This document shows, in pieces, positions 16,248-25,900 of a stretch of 53,484 nucleotides of DNA. This DNA is from JBHPGW01 sp042569785. GTDB lineage: Bacteria > Planctomycetota > Phycisphaerae > Sedimentisphaerales > Anaerobacaceae. Within the stretch, counting starts at the first letter, position 1; every line of letters starts with the position of its first letter. The notes under the pieces are model-generated. The model was not told the origin of the DNA, did not search any database, and worked only from the letters and a program-made list of their open reading frames with translations. The stretch covers positions 1 through 53,484 of the forward strand of contig JBHPGW010000010.1 in assembly GCA_042569785.1 (NCBI GenBank), in the 5' to 3' direction. The position numbers were made by a program, and so were the translations under genes.

Positions 16248-18771
16248 CCAGCTGAGGATGTATGTCCTGGAGTATTTTGTTTGCTGGTTTTATACGTATG
16301 TTTAAGTTCTGTGGGCCATACCCTTCTATTTTCAATGAGTGCTTGTAGGTAGCGGTTCCATCTTTTTGCTGAGACAATTCCATAGGTAATATTTTATAAG
16401 CTCTTTGCTGGTTGTAGATGTAAAAAATTTCAACGGTGAAAAGTTCGTGCGGGGCATCGGCGAATTCGACTGTGCAATCAATTTTGAGGTGTTCGCCTTC
16501 GATGAGGTGTTCTCTTTTTTCGATATTCGTATTGAGAGAGATGAAATTTACACTGTCCCAGAATTTTAAGACTTGTTTTTCTTCGGAAATAGCCTCTTTG
16601 AGCAGTTTGCAATTTTCAGATGTGATGTGTGTCGAGATGTCCCTGGCAGGTATGTAGAGTTTTTTGAGATATTCACAGAGCATTCTATTCATGTTGAAAT
16701 TTTTACAAACCGAATAAATAGACTCTTTCATCATATTTGTCCAGAAGTCAGGTATGTCAGATTCGTTGCGATTGTAGTAAAGGTCGGTTATTTCGTTTTC
16801 GAGCAGATCGTATAGCTGGTTCGCGTCGGCTATTTCCTGCAGTTCCCATTTTTCATATAGGTTTCCAGCGGTTATGGCCCAGCCGTTTTTGCCGTTGTAA
16901 CCTTCTTTCCACCATCCTTCAAGAGTACTCAGGTGCAGGACCCCATTCATGGCTGCTTTGATCCCCGACGTGCCGCTTGCCTCCATCTTTTGTGCCGGGT
17001 TGTTCAGCCAGAGGTCTGCGCCCCAATGAAGGTGTCTTGCGATATTGATATCGTAATTTTCGAGGAAGATGACCCTGTCCTGGACGTTGTAGTCTTTCGC
17101 GAAATCGATCACCTCCTTGATCATATTTTTGCATTGCTCATCGAGTGGGTGAGCCTTTCCGGAGAAAATTATTTGAACGGGCTTGGCGGGGTTTTTTAGT
17201 ATGTCTTTCAGACGCTGCTTATCTTTGAGAAGAAGAAGAGGCCTTTTGTAGGCCGCGAATCGCCTGGCGAATACTATGGTTAAGATGTCAAGGTTGAAGA
17301 TCCCTTTTTGAGTTTTGATATAATCGAGTCTTCCTGCGATGGATTTGCCGGCCGAGAGTCTTCTTATGAAGTTCAACATGTCCTTTTTATTTCTTCGGTG
17401 TTCGGACCAAAGCTCTTCGTTAGGGATGTTATAAATATTTTTCCATATTTTCTGGGTGTTGCCGCACCTTATGTAATCGGGGCCGAGATACCTTTTGAAC
17501 ATGTCTATGAAGGGCGGGCTGATCCATGATAGATGGACAGCGTTGGTTACGTGTGTGATCGGCAGTTCGATCATTGGTTTTTGCGGGAAGATCGGTGCCC
17601 ACATTTCTCTGGAGATGTGAGCGTGCTGCACTGAAACTCCATTTACAAATCTGGAGAAATTCATAGCCAGTACCGGCAGCCAAAAAGTGTCGACGTTGCT
17701 ATTGACGTATGCCATTGAAGCGAATTGCTCGAATAGAATGTTGATGTCTTTTAATATAGGCTGTAAATATTTTTTGACGAGTTCGGTTTTGAAATTTTCA
17801 TTACCAGCGATGACGGGGGTGTGTGTGGTGAAGACAGTGGATGCCCTGATGATCGCTTTTGCCTCGGAGAAAGAGTGTTTTTTTTCGTGTATTAGCTCCT
17901 GCAGCCTGCCGATAATCGCAAAAGCGGAATGGCCTTCGTTGAAATGGTAAATTCCGGTGTTAATCCCGAGCAGTTTGAGAGCTTTGATGCCCCCGATCCC
18001 CAGTATCAATTCCTGCTGCAGTCTTTTTTCTCGGTCACTGGCGTAAAGCTCGTTGGTAATGTCCCTGAAGTGAGGTGGATTGTCTTCGAGGTTGGTGTCG
18101 AGAAGTATCAATTGTGTTTTGCCTACATCAAGCTTCCAGAGTTTGACTTTTACATCATGGCCAAGTAACCTGACGAAGATGTGTGCCCAGTTTCCATCTT
18201 TGTCGTGCAGCTCTGTGACTGGTATAAGATAATTTTCAAAGTCTTTGAACAGTTCCTGCTGATAGCCTGTGAAGTCAATACGCTGAGTAAAATATCCATA
18301 TTTGTATAATAGGCCGATGCCGACGACAGGCAGATCGAGGTCGGAAGCTCCTTTTAGGAAGTCGCCTGCTAATACGCCTAAGCCGCCGGCGTATATGTGT
18401 ATTGATTCGTGCAGCCCGAATTCCATGGAAAAGTAAGCGATCTTGTCGTCAGGTTCGAAATGACATTCCTTCCTGCACTGGTCCTTTAGAGCGTCTTTAT
18501 ACAGCATGTAGTCCTGGAACTTTTCGGATACCTGCGTCAGTTCAAAGAGAAAGCCTTTATCTTTGGATAGTTGATTTAGTTTTTCTTTTGAAAGGCTGTG
18601 CAGCATTTTCAGCGGATTATGGTTTACCTTTCTAAACAGTTGCGTATCGATCCTGTAGAACAAAGCGACCGCTTCATAATTCCATGAAGCCCAAAGGTTG
18701 TATGCCAGGTCGTAGAGGGGCTTGAGGTTGTCGGGGTATTTGGGGTAGACTAAAATTCGTTTGAAAATCAT
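16231..18771 (-). CDS. glgP: Alpha-glucan (glycogen) phosphorylase with DUF3417 N-terminus
   Basis: The 846-residue enzyme starts with a DUF3417 region (NLKPLYDLAYNLWASWNYEA and FRKVNHNPLKML). The GT35 phosphorylase body follows, with YFSMEFGLHESIHIYAGGLGVLAGD, FNEGHSAF, a VFTTHTPVIAGNENF stretch and the PLP-Lys motif EASGTSGIKAAMNG. It releases glucose 1-phosphate from alpha-glucans using phosphate. This is the alpha-glucan family phosphorylase type found in many bacteria and archaea, longer at the N-terminus than E. coli GlgP. The last 110 residues form a beta-rich domain. Its ATG overlaps the TGA of the upstream GH57 gene by four bases, so the two are translationally coupled. The 3' end overlaps the convergent glycosyltransferase. 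Confidence 0.95.
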   Translation of the reverse strand: MIFKRILVYPKYPDNLKPLYDLAYNLWASWNYEAVALFYRIDTQLFRKVNHNPLKMLHSLSKEKLNQLSKDKGFLFELTQVSEKFQDYMLYKDALKDQCRKECHFEPDDKIAYFSMEFGLHESIHIYAGGLGVLAGDFLKGASDLDLPVVGIGLLYKYGYFTQRIDFTGYQQELFKDFENYLIPVTELHDKDGNWAHIFVRLLGHDVKVKLWKLDVGKTQLILLDTNLEDNPPHFRDITNELYASDREKRLQQELILGIGGIKALKLLGINTGIYHFNEGHSAFAIIGRLQELIHEKKHSFSEAKAIIRASTVFTTHTPVIAGNENFKTELVKKYLQPILKDINILFEQFASMAYVNSNVDTFWLPVLAMNFSRFVNGVSVQHAHISREMWAPIFPQKPMIELPITHVTNAVHLSWISPPFIDMFKRYLGPDYIRCGNTQKIWKNIYNIPNEELWSEHRRNKKDMLNFIRRLSAGKSIAGRLDYIKTQKGIFNLDILTIVFARRFAAYKRPLLLLKDKQRLKDILKNPAKPVQIIFSGKAHPLDEQCKNMIKEVIDFAKDYNVQDRVIFLENYDINIARHLHWGADLWLNNPAQKMEASGTSGIKAAMNGVLHLSTLEGWWKEGYNGKNGWAITAGNLYEKWELQEIADANQLYDLLENEITDLYYNRNESDIPDFWTNMMKESIYSVCKNFNMNRMLCEYLKKLYIPARDISTHITSENCKLLKEAISEEKQVLKFWDSVNFISLNTNIEKREHLIEGEHLKIDCTVEFADAPHELFTVEIFYIYNQQRAYKILPMELSQQKDGTATYKHSLKIEGYGPQNLNIRIKPANKILQDIHPQLVKWKD

Positions 18772-19979
18772 ACCGTGATCTCCTCTGGTATCCTGTTTTC
18801 CAGATCCGCCAGGACATTCATAAAGTAGATGTAAGCGTTTTCGGGGCTGGAGTATGGAGAGAAATATTTGTGAACGTCACCATCCTGAAAATATTTTGTA
18901 CACATATAATAGAACAGGTCGGATGTTGAGAGTTTTCTGGCGGTTTCAAGGAGTTGCTGGTTGCCGGTGTTTTTTATTTTTTCGAGTATTTCGTAAAAAG
19001 TGTTTGCGGCATTAGCCTGCAGTGGGTTTGACAGCCATGCCGAGAGGTCCCTTTCGCTATCTGCCCATGAGATGGTTTGCGCAATGGAAAGGTTGGCTGG
19101 TTCGTAATTGAGGGTTTCGGCGACCTGTGCGGGCTGGATAAAGCGAATGCAGGGGTTCTTTAGGGCATATTGGGGCAGGTGACCGAGGAAGTTGAAAATG
19201 CCTGTGTCGGCCCACTGGTGCTCGCCAAATGTTTCGTAGTCCATAAAAAGATTGACGTATAAATTGCGTTTTTGCTTCTCGATGAGCATAAGCTTTTCGA
19301 GCCAGTGCGTGAATTTATCGACAGTGAGAGGGTAGCTGGTCCAGTTTTTGTCGGAGAATCTAAACGCGATGTCGTCCGCGAGTGAATAATATTTGAGTAG
19401 CAATAATTGCTTTCCCTGCCAGGTTTTGTAAGCGTAAAGCGGTGATCTCCAGTTGAGTATCTTGTCGGCGCCTTCTGTGAGGATGGTTTTGAAGTGAGGT
19501 AATTTCGCGATAGTTTCGGCTGTTTGATCGCTGTAAATTAATTCTGTGTTTCTAAAAGTTGTGGGATCGTGAGCAAATTCATCGCGCATGAGTTGCGAGT
19601 GCATCTTTACCTGTTCGAGGAACTCGTCTTCGTTGAACAGGCTGGCGAGGGAGTGGTAATAAGTTTCGCCGAGAAATTCGACGTGGCCGGTAGAGCCGAG
19701 TTTACGAAAGCTGTCAAGTACGTCCGGCCTGAAGTGTCTGAGTTGTTCGATAATCGCTCCGGTTATACTGAAAGCCATTTTAAATTTGCCGTCGAATTTT
19801 TCGATGAGTTCGAAAAGGAGCTTATTCGCCGGCAGATAGCATTTTTCGGAAACCTTGTTGATGATAGAGGCGTTGAGTTGGTCGTCGAAATATTGTTCGG
19901 ACTGTCCAATATTAAAGAAACTGTATCTTGCCAGGCGACAAGGCTGGTGTACCTGGAAATAGAGAATTATGTTGAGCAT
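18768..19979 (-). CDS. Glycoside hydrolase family 57 (alpha-amylase / branching-type)
   Basis: The 403-residue protein shows the GH57 conserved regions in order: FQVHQPCRL near the start, EFLGETYYHSL, the likely catalytic nucleophile Glu in FRNTELIYSD and the likely acid Asp in NLFMDYETFGEHQ. Family members hydrolyse or rearrange alpha-glucans, as alpha-amylase, amylopullulanase, 4-alpha-glucanotransferase or branching enzyme. The short length and NLFMDYETFGEHQ fit the alpha-amylase-like group found beside glycogen genes. No signal peptide is present, so it works on the cytoplasmic glucan. It overlaps the upstream GT4 gene by 13 bases and the downstream glgP by four, forming a tight operon for glucan synthesis and breakdown. 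Confidence 0.92.
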   Translation of the reverse strand: MLNIILYFQVHQPCRLARYSFFNIGQSEQYFDDQLNASIINKVSEKCYLPANKLLFELIEKFDGKFKMAFSITGAIIEQLRHFRPDVLDSFRKLGSTGHVEFLGETYYHSLASLFNEDEFLEQVKMHSQLMRDEFAHDPTTFRNTELIYSDQTAETIAKLPHFKTILTEGADKILNWRSPLYAYKTWQGKQLLLLKYYSLADDIAFRFSDKNWTSYPLTVDKFTHWLEKLMLIEKQKRNLYVNLFMDYETFGEHQWADTGIFNFLGHLPQYALKNPCIRFIQPAQVAETLNYEPANLSIAQTISWADSERDLSAWLSNPLQANAANTFYEILEKIKNTGNQQLLETARKLSTSDLFYYMCTKYFQDGDVHKYFSPYSSPENAYIYFMNVLADLENRIPEEITV

Positions 19980-21265
19980 ATTTGTGTTTGTTTCAGTTGG
20001 CAGAATAGGTCAGTAAGTTTCTGTACGGTATTTTCCCATTGCAGTTTTTGGACTTCCTGCTTACTTTTTTCGGCGACTTCCTTAACTTTTTTCGGGTCCC
20101 TGATGAGCTCGACGATAGTGTTGGCCATTTTGTCAGTGTCCCAAAAGTCGATTTTGTAGGCATTTTCTATCACCTCGGCGACGCCGGCATTTTTGGATAT
20201 TATTGCTATCGCACCGTGGCTCATCGCTTCCAAGGGGGCGATCCCGAATGGTTCGGAGACAGAGGGCAGGATGAAGATGTCGGTTGCTGAAAGCGCTTTT
20301 TGTACCTCGTGTCTTTCGAGGAAGCCTGCGAAAAGAAGTCTTGTCCCAAGTCCGAGTGATGCTGCTTTGTGGAGGATATGTTTTTCCATGTCACCGGAAC
20401 CTGCCATGAGGAACCTGACCTTTTTTTCTCGCTGCAGGACCTTTCTGGCGACTTCCAGGAAATAGTCCGGTCCTTTTTGGAGAGTGATCCTTCCCATGAA
20501 AAGGACCACAGGTTCTTTGAAGATGCGTCTGTTGTTGTCAACAGGCGCAATTGAGTAGGCATTGTGTATAACTGTAATTTTGTCGCGGCTGATATTGTAT
20601 TTGTGAGCGACGATGTTGGCGGTGTAGTCCGATACGGTTATGACGCTGTCAGCATATTTCATGCCCATGTATTCGATGTTGTGGATCCTACCGTCGCCAG
20701 GACCTCCGGCTCGATCGAACTCTGTAGCGTGGACATGAGCGACGAGTGGTTTGCCGGTAATTTTTTTGAGGATCATGCCTGCTGGATAAGTGAGCCAATC
20801 GTGTGCATGGATAATGTCAAAATCAGAACTTGCGGCGATTTGTACGGCTGATTCGGTATAGTGCCTGACTTTGCGAAAGAGATGATATTTATCACTAAGT
20901 ATATTGAACAACTTCTCAAATGGATTTGGATCTAATTTTTTTAATTCTTCCAGGCTATGCGATATAGAGCTGGATTTATCAATGGTATAATAAGCGCTGA
21001 TCGGGTTACCGATAAGTTTTTGTAAATCGGATTTGGACAGCAGGAGGTGTTGGGCTTTATGTTCAGTGGTCTGAATGAAAGTTACCGGCAGAGTGTCGGC
21101 ATCTTCGGGATTTTTCAGTGCGAAGAACGCAGGCTGTTTTGTCGGCATAATAAGATCGACATGAGTTTGGTATTTGAGTAAAGCCTTTACTATTCCGTAA
21201 CAGGCCATCCCTAAACCTCCAGTAATAACGGGAGGAAATTCCCAAGTTAAAGCGGCGACTTTCAT
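19967..21265 (-). CDS. GT4 glycosyltransferase, glycogen-synthase-like
   Basis: The 432-residue protein has the GT-B fold. The N-terminus MKVAALTWEFPPVITGGLG carries the P-x-x-x-G-G-L donor-binding loop, followed by FDIIHAHDWLTYPAGM, ITVIHNAYS at the linker, LFMGRITLQKGPDYFL and the E-x7-E motif SEPFGIAPLEAMSHG. It is probably the glycogen synthase, or maltosyl-type elongating enzyme, of the operon. It is first on the minus strand, with a promoter-like pair upstream and a GGGGGC ribosome site before the ATG. It lies head to head with csrA, 400 bases away. The position beside GH57 and glgP supports a glycogen role more strongly than its GT4 sequence alone. Confidence 0.88.
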   Translation of the reverse strand: MKVAALTWEFPPVITGGLGMACYGIVKALLKYQTHVDLIMPTKQPAFFALKNPEDADTLPVTFIQTTEHKAQHLLLSKSDLQKLIGNPISAYYTIDKSSSISHSLEELKKLDPNPFEKLFNILSDKYHLFRKVRHYTESAVQIAASSDFDIIHAHDWLTYPAGMILKKITGKPLVAHVHATEFDRAGGPGDGRIHNIEYMGMKYADSVITVSDYTANIVAHKYNISRDKITVIHNAYSIAPVDNNRRIFKEPVVLFMGRITLQKGPDYFLEVARKVLQREKKVRFLMAGSGDMEKHILHKAASLGLGTRLLFAGFLERHEVQKALSATDIFILPSVSEPFGIAPLEAMSHGAIAIISKNAGVAEVIENAYKIDFWDTDKMANTIVELIRDPKKVKEVAEKSKQEVQKLQWENTVQKLTDLFCQLKQTQICST

Positions 21266-21322
21266 TGGCGGCCCCCATGCAGAGATAGATAGGGCGTTTC
21301 GTGCAGAATACCCTTATGGCGT

Positions 21323-21350
21323 ATTATGGGTTCCATAGGCAGGTTCCCAA
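21323..21350 (-). promoter_or_regulatory. Predicted promoter of the glycogen operon
   Basis: On the minus strand TTGGGA (21350-21345) and CATAAT (21328-21323) are 16 bases apart, about 58 bases upstream of the ATG at 21265. The -10 matches consensus at five of six bases and the -35 at four. The rest of the divergent gap (21266-21671) holds a perfect inverted repeat at 21491-21507 and a TTGACC at 21601 that may be a -35 for csrA. Confidence 0.4.
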
Positions 21351-21490
21351 CTACTAAAAACGCGATTTTCATTATTCAGATCGACACTGGCAATATTAGG
21401 CTTAAACAGATGGTGATGTCAATCGGGGCAAAACCTGTTTCTTGTATAGGGCAAAATACTATTGCCGCCAATAAGGGTATAGTGGAGTAA

Positions 21491-21507
21491 GACTATTTTT
21501 AATAGTC
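21491..21507. promoter_or_regulatory. Perfect inverted repeat in the glycogen/csrA divergent gap
   Basis: GACTATT-TTT-AATAGTC is a seven-base perfect dyad midway between the two divergent promoters. It could be an operator or a small RNA hairpin. Nothing else fixes its role. Confidence 0.35.
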
Positions 21508-21671
21508 CGTTTGGGTTACCTCTTAGGGAGTTCCCTTATAGTCACGGGAGGGGGTTTAGCTATGTCGGTTTTGGGTTTTTGGCTGATGTAAAAAATAGCG
21601 TTGACCCCGATTTACAGAATTGCGATAGCGGTTATTATTGGACGCGACAATAAAAAGTAAGGGGGACGAAA

Positions 21672-21854
21672 ATGCTGGTATTGAGCAGACGCAAGGATGA
21701 GTCAATTGTTGTTGGAGAAGATATAGAGGTTAAGATTCTTGGTATTCGCGGCAATAAGGTTCGTTTGGGTATAACAGCACCGAGTTCGGTTACAGTTCAT
21801 CGTCGAGAAATATTTGAGGCGATCGCTCGTGAGGCTAAGAGAGTTAAAAACTAA
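21672..21854 (+). CDS. csrA: Carbon storage regulator CsrA/RsmA
   Basis: The 60-residue product matches CsrA along its full length: MLVLSRRKDESIVVGEDIEVKI, then GNKVRLGITAP and VHRREIF. The RNA-contacting residues at the N-terminal LSRR and in the VHRREI strand are conserved. CsrA dimers bind ANGGA sites in mRNA leaders and control translation and stability, classically of glycogen, biofilm and motility genes. An AAGGGGG site lies before the ATG. The gene is divergent from a glycogen operon and followed by the EpsI gene and surface-protein genes, all plausible targets. The leader just upstream of the glycogen operon's first ATG shows no clear ANGGA site, so direct control there is not supported by eye. 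Confidence 0.96.
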   Translation: MLVLSRRKDESIVVGEDIEVKILGIRGNKVRLGITAPSSVTVHRREIFEAIAREAKRVKN

Positions 21855-21948
21855 AATGTAAAGTTTAATCCTGAGCGACAAAGGTGGGGGAACTCGTCAT
21901 GGGATTATCGTTTTTGCATTTGTTTTTTAAAGACAGGAGAATGAGACA

Positions 21949-22668
21949 TTGAAGTCCTATGACAAGAGAAGGATATCGTTATTACGCAATTATTGTTTGG
22001 CGGCAGTGGTATTGATATTGGCAGGTTTTGTATATCGGGTCGCAGCGATTCGTCTGGAAGTTATGGCCGATGGTGTCAATGAGTTGCCAGTTTCGCTAAG
22101 TAATTTTCCTATGAAGATCAACGGCTGGGTTGGTCAGGAGGTGTCAATCCCTGAGTATATTGAGCGTGTTGCCGGTAATAGTGACTATTTTTACCGCCTC
22201 TATATCGATTCTGATAAGAAGCGGTGGGCAGGAGTTTACGTGGCTTATTCGTCTTCTCCTCGAACGATGCTTGGCCATCGTCCTGAGGTGTGTTATGTTG
22301 CAGGCGGGTGGGTACATCAAAGCAGCAGTCAGTCACAGTTGGTTTCGATAGGCGACAAAGTTGTGCCGTATACGATCCATCGTTTTGTAAAACCAACCGG
22401 CGGTTATGAAGAGATCGTAGTGTTGAATTTTTATATTCTAAACGGTCATCTTACGCTTAATGAGAGGGGTTTTTCCGGGCTGAGGTTGAGACGGCCTAAC
22501 ATTTCAGGCAGGGCAGCGAATTATGTAACCCAGGTACAGGTAAGTTCTGTTTTAGAGAATTCTGTTCATAAGGCAGCTGAGGACATGACGGATTTGATAC
22601 TTGAGTTTTTTCCAGATATCAATGGTAGAGTTGAGTCAGCCAAATTGTTGAAGGCTCAGTCTCGATAA
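21949..22668 (+). CDS. Exosortase-associated EpsI-type protein
   Basis: The 239-residue protein has one N-terminal membrane segment (CLAAVVLILAGFVYRVAAI) and an extracytoplasmic EpsI domain. That domain has FPMKINGWVGQEVSIP, YVAYSSSPRTMLGHRPEVCYVAGGW (the hallmark HRPEVCY) and VLNFYILNGHLT. EpsI-type proteins occur fused to or beside exosortases and are thought to help the sorting system or exopolysaccharide assembly. Here the partner exosortase is about 26 kb downstream. The start is TTG at 21949, with AGGAGA eight bases before it. The ATG closest to that ribosome site (21941) is out of frame and meets a stop after three codons. It lies 94 bases after csrA and could share its transcript. Confidence 0.87.
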   Translation: MKSYDKRRISLLRNYCLAAVVLILAGFVYRVAAIRLEVMADGVNELPVSLSNFPMKINGWVGQEVSIPEYIERVAGNSDYFYRLYIDSDKKRWAGVYVAYSSSPRTMLGHRPEVCYVAGGWVHQSSSQSQLVSIGDKVVPYTIHRFVKPTGGYEEIVVLNFYILNGHLTLNERGFSGLRLRRPNISGRAANYVTQVQVSSVLENSVHKAAEDMTDLILEFFPDINGRVESAKLLKAQSR

Positions 22669-22804
22669 GTATCACAGCGAAAGTTAAGCAGTAAGAAGTG
22701 ATTTTACGGAAGTATTTTTTTGTGCAACCGACGGGGACGCAGTGCAGGAAAATGGCCTTGATAGGGGAATTCCTGATATGTGACAAGGTGTTTTTTCTGT
22801 TAGA

Positions 22805-22828
22805 AAAATCAGGCAATACCCTGATTTT
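22805..22828. terminator. Hairpin between the EpsI gene and the first golvesin gene
   Basis: AAAATCAGG (22805-22813) and CCTGATTTT (22820-22828) pair perfectly around a six-base loop, with a T-rich stretch on the left side. It probably ends the csrA/EpsI transcript, although no T run follows on the plus strand. The other 300 bases of this gap (22669-22967) show only a promoter-like TATAAT and no gene. Confidence 0.45.
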
Positions 22829-22852
22829 CCGAACAGACGTTTTCTTTATAAT
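22822..22852 (+). promoter_or_regulatory. Predicted promoter of golvesin gene 1
   Basis: The block TGATTTTC, 17 bases, TATAATTCA lies about 115 bases before the ATG. The same block with the same spacing precedes the paralogous gene downstream (26214-26244), which supports function. The -10 TATAAT is a perfect match and the -35 is poor. Confidence 0.45.
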
Positions 22853-22967
22853 TCAGCGTGCTAAATTAAATTGCTAAGATTTGAAGTGGCTGAAATATGA
22901 ACCATGGTGAGAATATAAGGGAAAATAGTTAATGTTCTTTAATCTGAAAGTTATGGGGGAAAAGAAA

Positions 22968-25900
22968 ATGGAAATGGTTAAAAAAACAAAAACAAATTTA
23001 TGTGTCGTACTGCTGGTATGCATGGGCGTTTTGAGTGTCAGTGTGAATGAAGCATTTGGGGATATAATTATTGATAACGGTGATATTGGGACATCGTTTA
23101 CGGGGATCTGGGACGTCTCGGGGGGGACAGGTCCCTATGGTGTTGACAGTTTGTGGTCGCGTGACGGAGATACTTATACATGGCAGTTCGATTCGGAGCC
23201 TGCGGGCATTTACGAGGTTTTGATGATGTGGTCGCAATGGCCTTCGCGGTCAACGGATGTCGATGTTGCGATAAATTATTCAGGTGATCAGGAAGTTGTA
23301 AATATTAATCAGCTTGCCGATGCCAATCAATGGAACAGTTTAGGGACGTACTACTTTGACGGCTCAGGCTCTGTTACCATAACAGCAGCTTTTGGGGCAT
23401 CTAGTACATGTGCCGATGCGGTGTGGTTCAGATATGTTTCCGGTAATTCGCCTCCAACAGCTTATATTGCCGGGATAATTCCAAATCCAGCTGAGGTTGG
23501 TCAGGTGGTCGAATTTTTCGGGGTAGGCGAAGATTTAGACGGAAATGTCGTGACCTATAATTGGGAATCGAGCATCGATGGTAACTTAAGTGACGCTAAT
23601 TCTTTTTTGGTGTCGACTCTTTCAGAGGGCGTTCATACAATTTATTTTAAAGTTGCTGACAATAATGGTATATGGTCAGAAGTTGTGGCTGAAACTTTGA
23701 CCGTAGGTGAGTTGCCCACTGAGTTTTTTATAGATAACGATGACACGATCAATACTTCTTCGGCTGGCTTGTGGCAAATTTCAGGAGGTGCCGACCCTTA
23801 TGGAGCTGATTCATTATGGTCTCGTGACGGAGCAACCTTTACATGGAATTTTACAGCTCCGGTTACAGGTTTGTACGAAGTTTCCATGTGGTGGTCAGGA
23901 TTGTCTTCAAGGAGTACGTCAATTATGGTTGAGGTCGAGGATCGTGACGGTAGTTCCTTAGTTGAGATCAATCAGTCGATAAACAGTGGTCAGTGGAACA
24001 GTTTTGGGATGTATCCATTTGAGGCGGGTATTAGTTACTCGGTTACAATTATATCGGCATCGGGTTCGGCGAGTACCTGTGCCGATGCGGTATGGGTACG
24101 GTACGTTACCAGCAATTCGCATCCAACAGCTTTTATTGACGGGGTAACCCCTAATCCAGCTGAGTTTGGCCAGATGGTCGAGTTTGCCGGTTCAGGCGCA
24201 GATTCAGACGGAAATGTTGTGGACTATAGTTGGGAATCGAGCATCGATGGTAACCTGAGTGACGCGAATTCTTTTTCAATGTCGACTCTTTCCGAAGGGG
24301 TTCACGCAATTTATTTCGAGGTTTGCGACAATGAAGGGATGTGGTCGGATGCCGTGATTGAAGTTTTGACGGTAGGAGAGATACCCGTTGAGATCCTTAT
24401 CGATAATGATGACGCGAACACCTCTTCGAGTGGTTTGTGGCAGGTCTCGGGAGGTACGGATCCTTATGGAGCCGACTCATTATGGAGCCGTGACGGTACG
24501 ACCTTTACGTGGAGTTTTACGGCTCCTGTTACAGGTGTATACGAAGTTTCCATGTGGTGGTCAGCAACTGCTTCGAGAGATGTAAATATTTCTGTTGATA
24601 TTGAAAATTCAGATGCGACAGCGACGGTTTATATTAATCAGCAGGCAAACGCCGGCCAATGGAACGCGGTTGGAACGTATTCTTTTGTAGAAGGCGTGAG
24701 TTATTCGGTAATGATTACATCTGGGCCAGCACCTTCGAGTACCTGCGCCGATGCTGTCCGGCTTACTTTGATAGAAACGAATATTGCTCCGGCAGCGTTT
24801 ATTGATTCTATAGTACCGAATCCGGCATCAGTTGGCCAGACAGTAACTTTCGATTGTCACGGCGAGGATTCGGATGGAAACGTCGCGGCATATAGCTGGG
24901 AATCGAGTATTGACGGCAATCTCAGTGATGCGAATACATTTTCGACGTCGCAGCTATCTCTTGGTGAGCATACAATTATTTTGACGGTTTATGATGATAA
25001 GGGGCTTGCATCGGATCCGGTGGCTGAAAATCTAACAGTCGAAGAGGCGCCAATTGAATTCATCATCGACAACGATGACGCGAACACATCTTCGAGCGGT
25101 TTGTGGCAGATTTCAGGGGGTACAGATCCGTACGGAGCCGACTCATTATGGAGCCGTGACGGGTCAACCTTTACGTGGAGTTTTACAGCTCCTGTTACAG
25201 GTGAATACGAGGTTTCCATGTGGTGGTCAGCAACGGCTTCGAGAGATACAAATGTGCTTGTAAATATTGAAAATGTATCTGCAACAGCGACGGTTTATAT
25301 TAATCAGCAGGCAAACGCCGGCCAATGGAATGCGGTTGGAACTTATAGTCTTGTAGAAGGTGTAAGTTATTCAGTAACTACTACATCTTCTCCTGGGCCT
25401 TCGAGTACCTGTGCCGATGCGGTCAAGTTTGATTTGTTAGCTCTCAATATGGCTCCAACGGCGTTTATCGACTCTATAGCTCCAAATCCTGTAACAGTTG
25501 GCGAGCCTGTTACTTTCAACTGTCACGGTGAGGATTCCGATGGAAATGTAGTGGCGTATTTCTGGGAATCGAGTATTGACGGTAATCTAAGCGACGCGAA
25601 TTCTTTTTCGACATCGGAGCTTTCTCTTGGTGAGCATGTAATAACTTTGATCGTTTACGATGATAAGGCAGTTGCATCCGAGCCGGTAACAGAGATTTTG
25701 AATGTTGCCGAATTGGTGATCGAGACGATAATCGACAATGGTCAGGCCGGTACATCTTCTACGGGTACGTGGTCGGTTTCCGGCGGTACGACTCCATACG
25801 GAGCAGATTCTCTTTGGGGCAGAGACGGTTCTACTTATACGTGGACATTTACTCCGACGGTTACCGGCAGTCATGATGTGTCTATGTGGTGGAGCGGCTG

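Noticed and set aside
19569..20159. A 196-residue open frame on the plus strand
   Set aside because: It is antisense to the GH57 and GT4 genes, which have clear family motifs. The translation has no motif.
22669..22967. Possible c-di-GMP riboswitch before the golvesin gene
   Set aside because: The conserved core and paired helices of the known classes could not be found. Only a simple hairpin and a promoter-like block are visible.
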